Positions 36,206 to 48,810 are shown, counted from the stretch's first letter. The stretch is DNA of 64,000 bases from Rhodamnia argentea (GCF_020921035.1 NC_063152.1:31433903-31497902); one strand, 5' to 3'. The notes: generated from the sequence alone by a model not told the origin. Numbers and translations: made by a program.

Positions 36206-38010
36206 GCTAAGCAATTCAGTGGGACTTCTTGTTAAAAGGAGGGCCAGTGTGGTGTAAGGGGACCATCAACAACTTGGAATAACTAGTCAAAAAGATAGAA
36301 CAAGAAGAAAAGGAACTTTGGGAAACCAGAAAGTGCCCAACAAAGGCATTGAAATTTAGCTAATACAACGTACTGCCCCTAAGCACCTGTCTTTAACTGC
36401 GATCCCTTGCATAATTTTTTTGGTAAACCTCTTCTCCAATCCCACAATATTTCTTACTGGTGCGATGCAGTAGCTAGTCAGCATCACCACAGATTATTTG
36501 TGGATATTGTCGGAACATGCTCAATCCTTTACGCACGTAGGTTGAACTGTCGACTCCGCTCATGTTGTGGCGTCGGCAATATGTGAGAATAGAGAGTATC
36601 CTCTTTGAGTTCATACAACTAGCAGATAGCAATTGAATATCGAACATTCCAATGTGTGGGTGAAAAGGAGGATTTGGAACCTGTGTTAGGTAAACATAAG
36701 CAAGGAATTAAGCCAATTCAGAGTCTCTGACAGCTGCAGCAGACCTACATTTACATGGTGATTATTGTAGTGAAGGTAAGATCTCTCTACAGCTAAACTG
36801 CAATGTAGTAATTTACGCAGGCTCTTTAACCAATCAAAATAAGTGATCCAAGCAAAGAAAAGGTGAGCATCCCAGATTTTCGAATTCATCTGATCTTTGT
36901 CAGCATATCTCAGACAAGCAGAAGAAGATCAAATACTTTGCCTTCTGCTGAAACTAGGGCTGTAAGGGCAGGCATAGGAGCCTAAGGTGACAAACTATAA
37001 TGAGTGTCAAGAGTGGTATCTAACTCTTCTCTGGACATATATCCAATTCAGATTTCTTCAAGGCAAAAGGAAATTTGATTTTCATTACCAGGATTGTGTT
37101 TGGCAGAAAATACGACCAACTCGGAGTAATCTAATAGCTTTGCAGCTGGAAACTTCAATCTCCACCCTGCAAAGAAGCGCACATGCCTCCCATCAATCAA
37201 CAAGGACAAAACTGAGTGACCCAATACATAACACCATTGAATTGCTCGTTATACGAAAAGAAGATTGCATGACAGACAAAATAGTACCATAGAAAAGCTA
37301 ACCCGGTCAGGAGCGAGGTTAAGGCATGGAGCTCCATTTGGTCTGCCAGCTCTTGTCTGTTGAAAAATTTATGTGGAAATTTCAAGCATGGGTCATCTTA
37401 CCAGGTTCGAGATTCAGCTCTATAAGACAGATTGACCAAGTTAGCAATGTGCGAAAATGCAACCACTGAGGTATTCATTTGTTGATTTTCGGATATGCAG
37501 CATGACCGAAGTTGTTGGGGACAAGGGCGCACTCCTGATGTTACCAGCTACATCTAGGTGATTAGGTATAGAAATATAAACGACTCTCTTGTAAATTATT
37601 TCGTAATTGTTCTCTTGTTGACGTATCAATATGTTAATTGAATCTCAGATTAAAGAACCTCTAACTAGTGGCATCTATGCAATGGAAAGTGAAGCAAAAT
37701 TAACTCAACAGGGTAAAAGAGAAGGGACTATACCGATTGATCTTAAACTTAGATAAACAACCTATGCTAAACAAGAATATTTTAACTGAGCGCACAACCA
37801 GTTATCTGATGCCATGTAGAAATGGTGAGATTGTTGCCAACTTATCCAAAATCTTGAAAAATCTTTTTACGGGAGGTCTTTCTGTTTTTCATAACTAATA
37901 GTAGTACTGAATGGAAAGCAGATTTTACCATCTATCAAGTTACTGACAGAAACAAGTGTGCACAAGAAGATTACATCGAGTCGGAAGAGTCAAGACTGCA
38001 CCTCAACATT
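36206..38010. other. Spacer downstream of the 820-residue gene
   Basis: It probably includes that gene's 3' leader. Short frames near 36987-37292 and 37197-37385 overlap on opposite strands and lack family signatures. Confidence 0.4.
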
Positions 38011-41000
38011 TTAGAGTCGTGCTGCTTTAGCACTCAAACTTGGTGATTCTTTCTTCGATGAAGAAATCTTGGAGATATCACTCCCACTTGACTTAGCTTG
38101 AGTACATAGGTAAGACAATGACTGCAGCCACGAAACTAAGGTGGGTTTGCGGGTAAGATCATCAGACTCCGCAACCTGTGCGTACAAGTCATTGAGCACC
38201 ATGTTCTGGCCATCTTTTGGTAACTGGACAATCAGCGCTGCCAACAACTTCATCAAGTCTGGCAATACCTGAATCATCATATCACGAGTTTAACCCATCA
38301 AAGAAGATATACTATCTCAACCGCAGAAGTCATTTCTTTAAGCTCTGCACTGGCGTGCTAAGTTACTTTGCCCCAACGTGAAACTCTTGTCCCTCAGTTA
38401 CCTATCGGATGATAAATCTAAAGATAAATGGGGTTCAAAAGTGGTACGTGCACCCATGCAATAATCACTGAATATATAGTTTGGCTACGAATTATCTTAC
38501 TGCATGGCATAACAAACAAGCGAGTAAGAGAACTAACTTGAATATCGACGAGCGACAAAAGGCGCAGGAGCAACTCCAGCAGATCTTTGCAAGGTTCTGA
38601 CTCTCCTTGCCATTTCAAAGAAATATGACCATCCTGAACGAACTCTACACTGCATACCTTATTTGCTTTTTCAGCAATACTGTGGATGCAGTAGAAAATA
38701 GCAGGACTACCAGCAGGAAGATGTCTAACAATGGCTGCCACTCCAGATGCCAAACCTTCGAAAGGAGTGATGGCAGGAAATAACTGCAACAGAGTAATTA
38801 CAACATTGGGAGCTAACTTTTGATGAAGAAAATGAAGATTGATTTTTCATGCATAGCCATATCACTAGATACCTCTAAAGATCTCTGCATGTAGTAGAAC
38901 ACAAGTTGCTCCTTTAGTGACGCCCTTTGATCCTCAAAAGAATCTTTACCCGAAGATACAAATGCAGCAAACAAAGCGTGTGCAGCTAGAGCTACTTTTA
39001 CATTTGGGTGTCCCATATATCTAATTGAAGTTTCATTAAGGATGTTAAGACACAAAACTCAGACATCATAAGGAATTTTTCCTTTGGTTGAGGATACAGG
39101 AACATAGTTGGAGCCACAAATTTCCTAAGCACTGGGCTCAATAACCGTTCGATGCAGGTTGGAATAACCCGCAGGCAAAACAATATGCGAGCAGTTTGCA
39201 CGTCATCTGTGGACCAACAGTACTCTGATCCTGACGAAGGAATAAGTACAGAACAAATCCGGAAACTTATCAAATACAATAATCTATATATAACTTTCAG
39301 AAGTACTGTTGCAAGGCGCTTAGCGCATTCATAAGTAGAACAGAAGATAATTCTTACCTTGCCCAACTGTCAGATCAGTATAAGAAGGAATTGACTCTAC
39401 AAAAGATACACATGCAGACTCATTTTCCTGAACACTAGGAAGGACCGCCCTGACGGTATCCAGATACTCGGCCAACCTCATATGCCGAAAATACTCTAAA
39501 CAAGAAAATGCAATTAATATCTGCACCGATACCTCCATCTGAGTTTCCTTGCTGTGTTTGGGTGTTAACTTTTGCTTTGTTACTGCCAATGCATACACAA
39601 CAACCATTAGAAAAGCAGATTCGGCAATTTTTTCCAAGTCGCCAAGTAAATTATTGTCTCTGCCCTGAAGCACTAGAACGACTTGTCGATGACCCAAATA
39701 CAAATGACGACAGTAACGCCAGAAGAGATTCTCCACAAGATCTTTGTTTTGTTCATCTGCAGAAGCATAAAGATTGCAGAAAATGCCAGTTACGGCTCCT
39801 CCTTCCTTAAATAGAACACTTTCCACATGTTCTCTAACCTCATTGTGCCTTATTCTAGTTGAATTGCTAAGAGAACTATCAAGTATCTTAGCATATAAAC
39901 GCCTTAAGGGAAAAATTTCATTCATCAATGCAGAAGCAAGGCATATAAGAAAGGGGGCTCTTGAAGATAACGAGCCACTTCGAGCGAATGATAAGGCTGA
40001 ACACTGTAAAAGGAGCCTATCCATGGGATAGTCAAGAAAATCCCCAGGATCTCCCATTCTGGAAATCAATCCACTAGCAAGATATTCCATCTTGTCTTCA
40101 GCACTACTTCTCAATCGAAGAATCTCCAACCCTGCACCACGAGATGCAACTCTATTGGAAGCTCTTAATACTCCACCAGCAGCCATTGAAAGAGCATAAG
40201 GAACATACTTCTCCTCTGACTTTTCCAGAGCAATCTGCGAAAACAATCTAATCTTTTCGAATGACCGAGAGTTGATATATCCCGAGATCACCCATTCCAT
40301 CAAATGCAGAATCATAAGTCCATTTGGAATACTACTCTCAGGCCCATCTTCACTCCCCCAAACGCCCAACAAAAAGCTCACAAATTTATCATAATGAACA
40401 TTGACAGGACAAGATAGAGCATATCCAATTCCTGCAAGGACATTCGCTACGACTCCTTCAGACAACCTCATCAAGGCACCACCTTGTTCCAACAGCCTGC
40501 AAATGGTCTCCAAGCATAGAACTTTCGAGGCATCAGATGCAGCAGGCACAACAGAGAATGCACCCAGAACAAGTACACCCTCAGAGAACACCAAACGACC
40601 CCAGTCGGAATCAAGCCTAGCCGAAACAACAATTCCACACACAACCCCCACAGCAGAATCAACAAGCACAGGATTGGGCCTGAAGGACTTCCTTACCCAG
40701 ACATAGAGGAGCCTGAGGAACATGGGACGTGATTCCGGAGGAAGAGAGAAGTTCGCAGAAGAGAGGATCGAGATCAAAAGCTTGGCTTGAGGGTCTGCGA
40801 CATGGAGGGAGGCTTGAGAGTTGAGGAGAGTCTTCAGCGATTGGAGGTGGTGGGGTTGAAAAGATTGGTGCTGAAGACAATCTCTGAGCTCGGCCCATGC
40901 TTGGATTATTGCTCGAGCAGAAGATGAAGAGGAAGCGTTTCTGGTGTTGTTGACACCGCCACTGCTGCTGCTGCTGCTGCCACTGTTGCTTCTCAACCAG

Positions 41001-41035
41001 TCTTCAAGAAAGAGGGTATTTGCTTGTTTCGCCAT
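38011..41035 (-). CDS. Conserved plant protein of unknown function, 820 residues, helical-repeat-like
   Basis: Minus-strand exons are 39358-41035, 39098-39230, 38873-39020, 38538-38783 and 38011-38268. They join in frame to 820 residues. The N-terminus MAKQANTLFLEDWL is followed by a Ser/Asn-rich low-complexity stretch (residues about 16-39, encoded partly by a CAG/CTG-type run). The rest is Leu-rich and alpha-helical, such as QSLKTLLNSQASLHV and VALAAHALFAAFVSSGKD, suggesting ARM/HEAT-like solenoid folding. No catalytic motif, signal peptide or clear membrane span was seen. I recall similar single-copy uncharacterised proteins in other plants (possibly the Arabidopsis 'obscurin-like' At1g73970) but could not check. 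Intron 2 (39021-39097) has U12-type signals. A hAT MITE sits about 290 bp upstream of the ATG. Confidence 0.8.
39021..39097 (-). other. Probable U12-type (minor spliceosome) intron, 77 nt, GT-AG
   Basis: On the gene strand the intron starts GTATCCTC, close to the U12 donor consensus (G/A)TATCCTT. It contains TCCTTAAT, matching the U12 branch element TTCCTTRAY, with the branch A about 15 nt before the final AG. Removing it joins PTMFL to YMGHPNVKVA in frame. Reading through it hits a frame change and a stop. Confidence 0.75.
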
Positions 41036-41180
41036 AGCTACTGGTATGAACTAGCTCCGAAATTCTTCTACTTTGAGCCGATTTGTTGAATCAAACACGT
41101 ACAGAGAGCTCGAACTTTCCACTGGAAGCATTCCCACTCGAAAAGTCCTAAAATTTTAGGTTTTCTTCACCAAGACAGGC

Positions 41181-41206
41181 CGAGAGAGAGAGAGAGAGAG
41201 AGAGAG
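41181..41206 (-). repeat. (GA)n tract upstream of the 820-residue gene
   Basis: About 25 bp of GA dinucleotides lie about 145 bp before the ATG. On the gene strand it reads as CT. Confidence 0.85.
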
Positions 41207-41322
41207 TAAAAAGGGTTTAAAATGAATTAGAAAAACCCGTTTTTGAAGAGGATTATTCCACCAAGTGCCATGAGAAGAAGTTATCAGAAATTGATTTCTT
41301 ACACTGTAATTGCAAATATAAC

Positions 41323-41960
41323 TAGGGGTGAGCGGTTCCAGATTTCTTACGGGTTCCCACTGGAACCCGGAACCTACCCGTCGAAACAGGTTCCTCATTT
41401 TTTGGAACCCGGAATCTACCCGTCATACCTTGGAACCTGGAACCTATCCTATCACAGGTTCTAGGGTCGGTTCCAGGGTATCCGAAAACCTATCAATTTC
41501 TGTTATTTTCTTTTATTTTTTCTTTTTTAGTTAAGCAAAATGACAGTGAAAGCTACAACATCTAAGAGAAAGTAGAGGTGAGTGATTTTAGACTCTGTAC
41601 TGATTACATTTAGAACCCGAAACCAATCCATTGGAACACATTTATCATTTTTTGGAACTCGAAACCTAAAAATTTGTTTGGCTCCAAATTATACACTCAT
41701 CATCGGATGCCATAAAATATTATATAATCGTGCAAAAACATATACCAAGAAAAATATAAAAATTTATTTCGGAATCTAGGGTTCGGGTTCCGGGTTCCGG
41801 GTTCTAGATAGTGGAACCTGGAACCTATCCGTTGGAACAGGTTCCTCAATTTTTGGAACTTGGAACCTACCCTGCATACCTTGGAACCTGGAACCAAATC
41901 GGATCCTACAAGTTCCGGTTCCAGGTTCTCCGTTCTACCCTGGAACCATGCTCACCCCTA
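41323..41960. mobile_element. hAT-type MITE, 638 bp, with internal direct repeats
   Basis: Perfect 11-bp terminal inverted repeats, TAGGGGTGAGC and GCTCACCCCTA, are flanked by a perfect 8-bp target duplication AATATAAC (41315-41322 and 41961-41968). An ~85-bp segment near the left end (from about 41350) recurs in direct orientation near the right end (from about 41812), both full of GGAACC units. It carries no transposase. Confidence 0.92.
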
Positions 41961-42169
41961 AATATAACTCCCGATTTAATAATTCGGATTAAATGTTACT
42001 TTCTCTCTCAAGATTAAGTCGCTCCGGCACCAAGTATGGCACGCATGACAACAGTTTTATTTCTTATTTCTCTCTTAAGAAACAAATTTGGAATGGAAAT
42101 TAGAAGTTTAATTTAAATAAGAATTTTTCTTATTGTTGACTCCCTCTCTCTCCCGCAATCTCTCTCACG

Positions 42170-42620
42170 TCCTTGCCATCGGTCGCCATTCAGTAGTTGC
42201 TGTTCGCCGTCGGTTACCTATCTCGCGTCCTTGCTGTTGTTTGCCCATCCGCTAGCCGCCCGTCTCTGTTCACCATTGCCAACCATCGGTCTCCTATCCT
42301 CGACTATCATTTGCCCTTCGCTAGTCTCCATCCACTCATCGCCATCCGCCAGTCGTCGGCAGCCTGTCTTCAATTCGCTGGTCGGCCGCCGCCGTTTGCC
42401 GGTCGCTGTCCGTCGCCAGTAGCATCTCTACTGTCCCTATCACTGATAGCCGTTCACAGTACGCTAGCCGCCGGTCTCCGACCCACTACTCTCATTCACC
42501 GTTCGCTATTCGTTGGCCGTCGATCTCCACTCACCTGTTGCCATCCGCCAAATCTCCGGTCCGACCAAAACCCAACGGCGGACAACCGTAGACATCTTAT
42601 GTTGTTGCTCTGACCACAAA
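42170..42620. repeat. Degenerate low-complexity 'cgccgtcgcc' region
   Basis: Irregular repetition of 'gccgtcgcc', 'ccgccggtc' and 'ctcctatcctcg' phrases keeps several frames open without stops. The long frame at 42197-42613 is a by-product of composition and not a convincing gene. Confidence 0.5.
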
Positions 42621-45600
42621 TAGAGTCCGAAAAGCGAAAAGTTATCATTCCCACCGCAAAACAGTGCCAAATGAAAAGGGGATGACAAAAATAAGAAGGC
42701 TCATTCGCTCTTGCAGTTGCTGGCACATGAGCTCTCTATGAGTCCGGGGCTTGTGGGAGATCAACAACATTGCTACTTCTTACCGAATTTCACCGAGGTT
42801 GGAATCGATGGAAACGGCGATTATGCTGGAAGCCAGACGGATGCTCATGCAGAGACGGGATCGGATTCTGCAAATCTGAATTTATTTTTTTTGGTCGAGA
42901 ACAAATCTGAAGTTGAAATTAGCTCACAAGACAGCTCTTTTTTTACTGAAATCTTGCGGTACCATGTTGAATGACTGGAATTCAACTATAGGGCCATTCT
43001 CCATCCGTGTTCCCAAATGAATGAAGCAGTACATAAACTAGTGGCAGATTTTTGCAGTGAAAAGGATAGGCCTTTACCATTTGTTGTTAGCACAAAAAAA
43101 AAAAATTGTTCTTTTAGCCGTTGCTGTCTTTCTTATGCTTTCCTGCTGCATCAGGACTTTGCTCCCGCTCTTCTCCTTACAATTGTTCATCCAATTTGCG
43201 CACTTAAAGAGCACCCAGATCTGGGTGAATGTATATCGAATCGACGAATGTATATGACGCCAAAAGTTATCATGCTCTGTCTGTCACTTCTTCGCGAATT
43301 TTGCCACATTAGAGGATGAAGAGACTTCACCTATTTTGATGATCTTAGGCCTGTGCTGCGTCATTGAGGCTTTGAGCAGATCTGACCTGTGCTTCTTGGG
43401 GGTTCTTCAGAACTTGGGTGCTCAGCATGTCTCATTCTGCTAAATGATCGATGAAGTTCGCACCATCATAGTTTGTGGAATCGAAGACTTTTCTTGTGCT
43501 TTTCATACCTTTTTTGTAGGAAACGAAAAACATTTCATTACCCAAAATTCCGGCTGCTATTCATTGCAATCCAAAGACCATCTTTGAAACATCACCCTCA
43601 GGTTAATATGTCTTTTTTTTCCTTCTTGGCCAAAACGCTTAATGTGTCATCTAGAGGATTAGATCTGCTCTGCATATTTCCTAGTTTTTGATGCAACTTG
43701 TCCAGCTCAAAGGGAAGAAAGCCCCATTGCAACCGCCACTAGTGACTAGACTCCGGTCAAAATGAAGTTTTTAACGAGGACCCCTCTCGCCATATATGAA
43801 TACTTGTGTTACAGCAAAATTTCCTACTTCCCTCGTAGGAGAACAGAAGGATAAAGGCGGTATACTTAAGCTGCATGCTGATCCCGAAGTCCCTGTATAT
43901 TCTTGTGTGTTCTCTCTGGGTTGCGGTTAGATAGCCTTGTCGGGTCATACCAATCGCTACTACATAAACAGAGTATGTTTGTCTCCCAAAGTTAGTGGAA
44001 GATTGTCGATCAGAGAAAAGCAAGAAACCGGAGGCAGGCGAATTGGAAGGCACTATTCATTTAGGGAACAATGAATCCTGTGCACGTTTTAGACTTCCAT
44101 TCTTTTCCGTGCTAGGAACGAACTTGCTGCGGGCTCCTGCGGTCGTATCTCGCATCTCCAAGTTCCTTCTTGCTCAATCAGCTTCTAAAACCAGGAAAGG
44201 TTTTCATCCATCGCTGCGTTATGACTTGTTTCTCTCAGGACGTAAAGCATGCACTGTGCACAGCTGATGCAAGGCCGAGCACTCTGCCTGATCAGTTGTT
44301 ACGCGGATGAACTTTCTCCTATCATCTAAGCAGTTCTAAGATTACCCAGTTACTCTTTGTTCTGGTTAATCAGTACCTATAATCCATTTTCCGCTCTATG
44401 TTTTTAAGTAATCTTCATAGCAACCTCATAATGATAGTACCCTCCTGTTTCTTCTAGCTTTGCTAGTTCTAACAGTGCCCATCAAACCTCTCTCAGTATC
44501 CTCAAATAGGAAAAATCAGATGAACAAGTAGTTCTTCGGCACCTCCAAAGTTGAAGTATTGTGAAGATGAGGTGTGGAGCACAATATGGGGGATAATTTA
44601 TTGTATGAAACAGAAGCGACGGAGACTCGAGAGAAACATGCGAGCGAAATTGTTAATTCCTGTTGCTGTCCATCATTTTCTGGTCCCTTCCAACACCCTT
44701 AAACACAAATTTCAGTGCGCCATTTTGCCATCTTCGTGCATGATAACACGCTTTTCAAAAGTTGATGCTCCATCATTCTATAGTATAAAATGGGAAACCC
44801 TTGGAGATTGGAGAAAGGAAGATCAACTAGATTCATCTACAGAAAGTAAACTGCACTAAGAGTGCCAAAAGAGAGTTACCCAAGGATTGGAAGCATGTAC
44901 CAGCCAAGAAACCAATCTTTTCCACAAGGCATGCCATAGAAAATGCAAACTAAGAACGAAAGCAGCTAATTAGAGTTTAACATCGTGCAAAAAGTAAAAC
45001 CCGGCTTCGTTAATGCTTCATTAGGCAACTTGCTGTCCACTGAGAATGATCTCTTGGAGCTGATATCACTGATATGCAATAAGTCGGCAGACTACTCGAC
45101 CTCCACATTATAACAAATGATAAGGCTTTCTTGCAAATTAAAAGACATCCTTGACAGTGAAGCATTCCATTTTAGAAATCTACTCAAATGATGCAAGTAA
45201 CTGCTCTTATTAGTAGTTCTCCGGCTTTTCGGATTTGCTTTACACTGATCACAGAGAAGCTATTACGGGGCTACATCCAATAGACTCGATCACTTTCGGA
45301 CTGAGAAAGCATGTTGAACCTGCATTGGGAAGCCATATGAACCGAACCATGGAACCCAAGTTCTCTGAATTTTGTAATTGGGTATACATCAACATGGAAT
45401 TGCATCCTCAACGCAGCTTTCGTTGTGCCATTATGCAAGGGTCGATGAAAAACTACAGTCCCTTACCAGTTCTCCGTGATTAATTCTTCGCATAAAAGAA
45501 TGAGGAGCTTAAATTGTTCAGTTTTAGTCACAGCACAGCATACAATGAAACAAGGAAAGTTACTTGCTTGAAGGTCTCAAAACGCATGTTTAACTGAAAT

Positions 45601-46060
45601 AATCGCGCTTCTTAGGGAATTAGGTCAGCCACCAGAGCCATTTTGGCTCTCCTGGACCTGTGTTGCTTTAAAAACTACAACTTGGGAGTCTCAGCCAACT
45701 CTTAACATAATCAGTGAGGCTCTTGCCACTAAGATTGCCAACATTCCTCTTCTGTGGCAATAACTTTGCATGATCCTTACTATTATCCTTCTAGTTTTCT
45801 CTGGCTCGACCAATCAACGAGCGAAATGTACATGGGGAAGACAATCTTTGTAGGGACCCTTTTAAGGCATTTAATAAAGAATTGAAACTTGAGATTGCCA
45901 ACATTTTATATATGATAGTACTGAGTGGTTCATACAATAATGGATGTATAAGAAGCTCAGCACTTTAAGCACTGTTTTGAGTTTTGACAGCATGGTATCT
46001 ACTTTTAGTTGCTAATGGTTGCATGGGCCAAGTGATAGATGTCCAAGATAAAGTTTTCTT
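42620..46060. other. Large spacer with no recognised gene
   Basis: Mixed-composition DNA holds several frames of 70-100 codons (for example 42711-42974, 43995-44267, 44551-44859, 45235-45483). None shows a domain, matching partner exon or family motif that I recognise. It is less AT-rich and less repetitive than other spacers, so a non-coding transcript or lineage-specific gene is possible. Confidence 0.35.
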
Positions 46061-46160
46061 ATATAATTACTGTTCTTGATCAATTGGTCTTTTTCTAATA
46101 GCAAGCAAAATGCAGTACCATATAAACAATCACCTACCCCTTAACCAGTAACCTCACAAG

Positions 46161-48149
46161 ATGGATTCGCGATCATTTCCTGTGTCTTCTGCGATCTTCG
46201 CAACCTTGTATTTCCTTCTCTCGAGGAACACCCAACTTGCAGCACACAAAATCCACCGCGAACACCACCATTTTGTAACATCAGTAACTGTAAGGAAGGA
46301 CCTCTCCTTCTCTAGCTTCCATCCCAGACTAAACCCAACTAGTACGCACGACATTAAGCTCCTGGGGAGTGCAACAATATCCGATGACAACGGTATTATC
46401 CAAATTCCCGACCCATCATGGGCCGCTAATCGTAGTTGTCAAGCAGGTAGAGCCGTTTATAACTGTCCTATTCGCATGTTTGAACCTGTAACCAAGTCCC
46501 TAGCTTCCTTCAGAACCACTTTCTCCTTTCAGTTCACAGCCACCATGTCCACATCCAATGCTACTGATGACTCATCCTCGAGCCGTGATCGAGGCGGGAG
46601 CGGCTTGGCATTTGTCCTGGTTCCTGATGAGTTCACTGTAGGGAGAGCTGGACCATGGCTTGGCTTGCTTAATGACGCATGCGGCCAGTACAAGATCTTC
46701 GCAGTCGAGTTCGATAACAGCCACGACACGGAGTTTGGCGATCCTAACGATGATCACGTCGGAATCAACCTTGGAACCATTGTCTCCATGAAAACGGCCG
46801 ATCTATCAGGAACCACGGTTTCCCTCCATAATGATTCTGTTCAACGAGCATGGATCAATTACGACGGTCATCGGAAATGGATCGATGTATATCTCGGAGC
46901 CGACAATGATCACCTGCCGAACCAAACCGTATTATCATCCCCTCTGGATCTCTCGGGTTATATCAACGAATTTATGTTTGTTGGGTTCTCGGCCTCCACT
47001 GCCAAATCGACACAAATCCACAGTGTTCTATCATGGAACTTCTCTTCCACGATCGAAGCCTTTCTTCAAGTTCCTAGCGAACGAACTTGCAAAAGAAACC
47101 TCATCCACCAAGTTTCCAAGTACTCTAAAGTCCGTTACTCAAGGGCACCAAGCGGCTTTCTGGTTTTTGTCGCTGTGGTTGCGCTATGCACACTAGCTCT
47201 TGTAGTCCTCTATTCCAATAGCAACCCCCAAAAGAGATCACCTTCTTACAGTTTTCCCGATATCAGGCGGAGGCCGACACCACCTAGCAAGCCTCGCTCC
47301 TTCACTATCCATGAAATTTACAGAGCTACACTAAAATTCAGCAAATCAGAAATGCTAAGTAGCGACCCGAAAGGCGTCCTATATAGAGGAACTCTTCCCA
47401 ATGGCCGTCATATTGCAGTTAAGCGGTTCTCGCAGCACTTGGAGAGTCAGACCATTGCACCGAGCATTCAAGCCCGTATAATGAAAAGAATCCATGGTTT
47501 GAACCAATTTTGCCATCCTAATCTGGCTCCTATCAAAGGGTGGTGTTACAAAAGTAAGGAGATTATCGTGGTCTATGATTATTTCCAGAATGGGAGCCTT
47601 GACAAATGGCTTTTCGGACTCGGCGTCCTTCCCTGGACTCGCAGGTTCAATCTCATCAAAGATATAGCTAAAGCATTAAGTTTTCTCCATTCTAAGGACA
47701 CCATCCATGGAAATTTGAGGACGAGCAGCGTGTTTCTCGACATTAGCTACAGAGCCGTTCTGGCAGATTATGCATTAGTCACGGCCATAGCCAACTCAAA
47801 CAGAGGCGAGAATGTGTTGATTGGCAAGAGAAAGGACGTGTTTGGATTCGGGAAGATGGTATTAGAGATCGTCGCGGGGAAGAGAAGTGGAGACATGGGC
47901 GAGAAAGAGGCTACGGGAATTCTAGGATTTGCATGGAACATGCACGAGAGAGGAGAGAAGAACAAGGTCGTGGATGAGCGGATGGGGTTGGGCGGAGCCA
48001 TGGAACAAGCTCTCCGCGCCTTGGACGTTGGTCTGGTCTGCACTTTGAACGAAGAGAATTGCAGGGTTTCCATGGAAGACGTGGTGCAACTTCTGAAGAC
48101 GAAAGCAATTCCCAAGTTGCCCCAGAAGAAACCAGCCCAACTGTCGTGA
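46161..48149 (+). CDS. L-type lectin receptor kinase with a degenerate (pseudo)kinase domain
   Basis: Plasma-membrane receptor-like protein, single exon, 662 residues. Residues 1 to about 27 look like a signal peptide. The legume-lectin domain (about 47-298) contains GGSGLAFVLVP, AVEFDNSHDTEFGDPNDDHV and VGFSAST. The membrane span is about 332-352. The kinase-like domain (about 395-650) keeps the VAIK lysine (AVKRF, K421) but is missing other catalytic features. The Gly-rich loop reads SSDPKGVLY, the HRD motif is HGN (516-518), and DFG is DYA (536-538). Active transfer of phosphate is therefore unlikely; signalling through partners is inferred. L-type LecRKs usually lack introns, and family members sense extracellular ATP, NAD or pathogens. 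A TATA-like 'tatataatta' lies about 100 bp upstream. Confidence 0.92.
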   Translation: MDSRSFPVSSAIFATLYFLLSRNTQLAAHKIHREHHHFVTSVTVRKDLSFSSFHPRLNPTSTHDIKLLGSATISDDNGIIQIPDPSWAANRSCQAGRAVYNCPIRMFEPVTKSLASFRTTFSFQFTATMSTSNATDDSSSSRDRGGSGLAFVLVPDEFTVGRAGPWLGLLNDACGQYKIFAVEFDNSHDTEFGDPNDDHVGINLGTIVSMKTADLSGTTVSLHNDSVQRAWINYDGHRKWIDVYLGADNDHLPNQTVLSSPLDLSGYINEFMFVGFSASTAKSTQIHSVLSWNFSSTIEAFLQVPSERTCKRNLIHQVSKYSKVRYSRAPSGFLVFVAVVALCTLALVVLYSNSNPQKRSPSYSFPDIRRRPTPPSKPRSFTIHEIYRATLKFSKSEMLSSDPKGVLYRGTLPNGRHIAVKRFSQHLESQTIAPSIQARIMKRIHGLNQFCHPNLAPIKGWCYKSKEIIVVYDYFQNGSLDKWLFGLGVLPWTRRFNLIKDIAKALSFLHSKDTIHGNLRTSSVFLDISYRAVLADYALVTAIANSNRGENVLIGKRKDVFGFGKMVLEIVAGKRSGDMGEKEATGILGFAWNMHERGEKNKVVDERMGLGGAMEQALRALDVGLVCTLNEENCRVSMEDVVQLLKTKAIPKLPQKKPAQLS

Positions 48150-48765
48150 TCTCTCTCTGTGTCTAATATAATGTGACTTGGAAGTATGCATGTACAGTGT
48201 AGGCATACAGAGGTATGTTAGTGTTTGAGGAACTCTATGGGAAAATAGAAGCATATGATTGACAGTTTGTTGTGATCAATGTCACCGAGTCTCAAACCTA
48301 AATCCCAGTCCTAGAATGATGTCCGAGGAGATGTTTCGGATTGGTGTGGTAAGATTCCCTCGTTCACTGCGAATATCTGTGACTCTTGTTAATACAAAGA
48401 GATGGTCATGAGTGGTCTATCTGAGCAACACAAGATAAACCAATTAGAAGGGCGTTAAAATGAGCTAATGCCGCATGCATTACCGCGAGTGATAACCATA
48501 TCCCTCAACCGAGCACACCCAAATTCTTCATCCGATAAGCATGTCTATGACGCTTGGCCACTAAGGTCATTCAGAAGATTGGAATATGCAACGCCTCCAC
48601 AAAAGATAATTTCCTTGATGGAAACCATCTTTGGCGATCACTTTTGTTCTTCAAAGTGCTCCCCGGGCAAATTTGGCATGCCCTGATGATGCATGCCACA
48701 ACCAGGGTACTAATGATGGGGTGGTACAGACGCGCAAGTTCTGTAGGACTTTTTCTTGAGTGAAT

Positions 48766-48810
<45 letters not shown>

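Noticed and set aside
42197..42613. 138-codon frame with many Pro, Ser and Arg residues
   Set aside because: The DNA is an irregular 'cgccgtcgcc' repeat and no family motif is visible.
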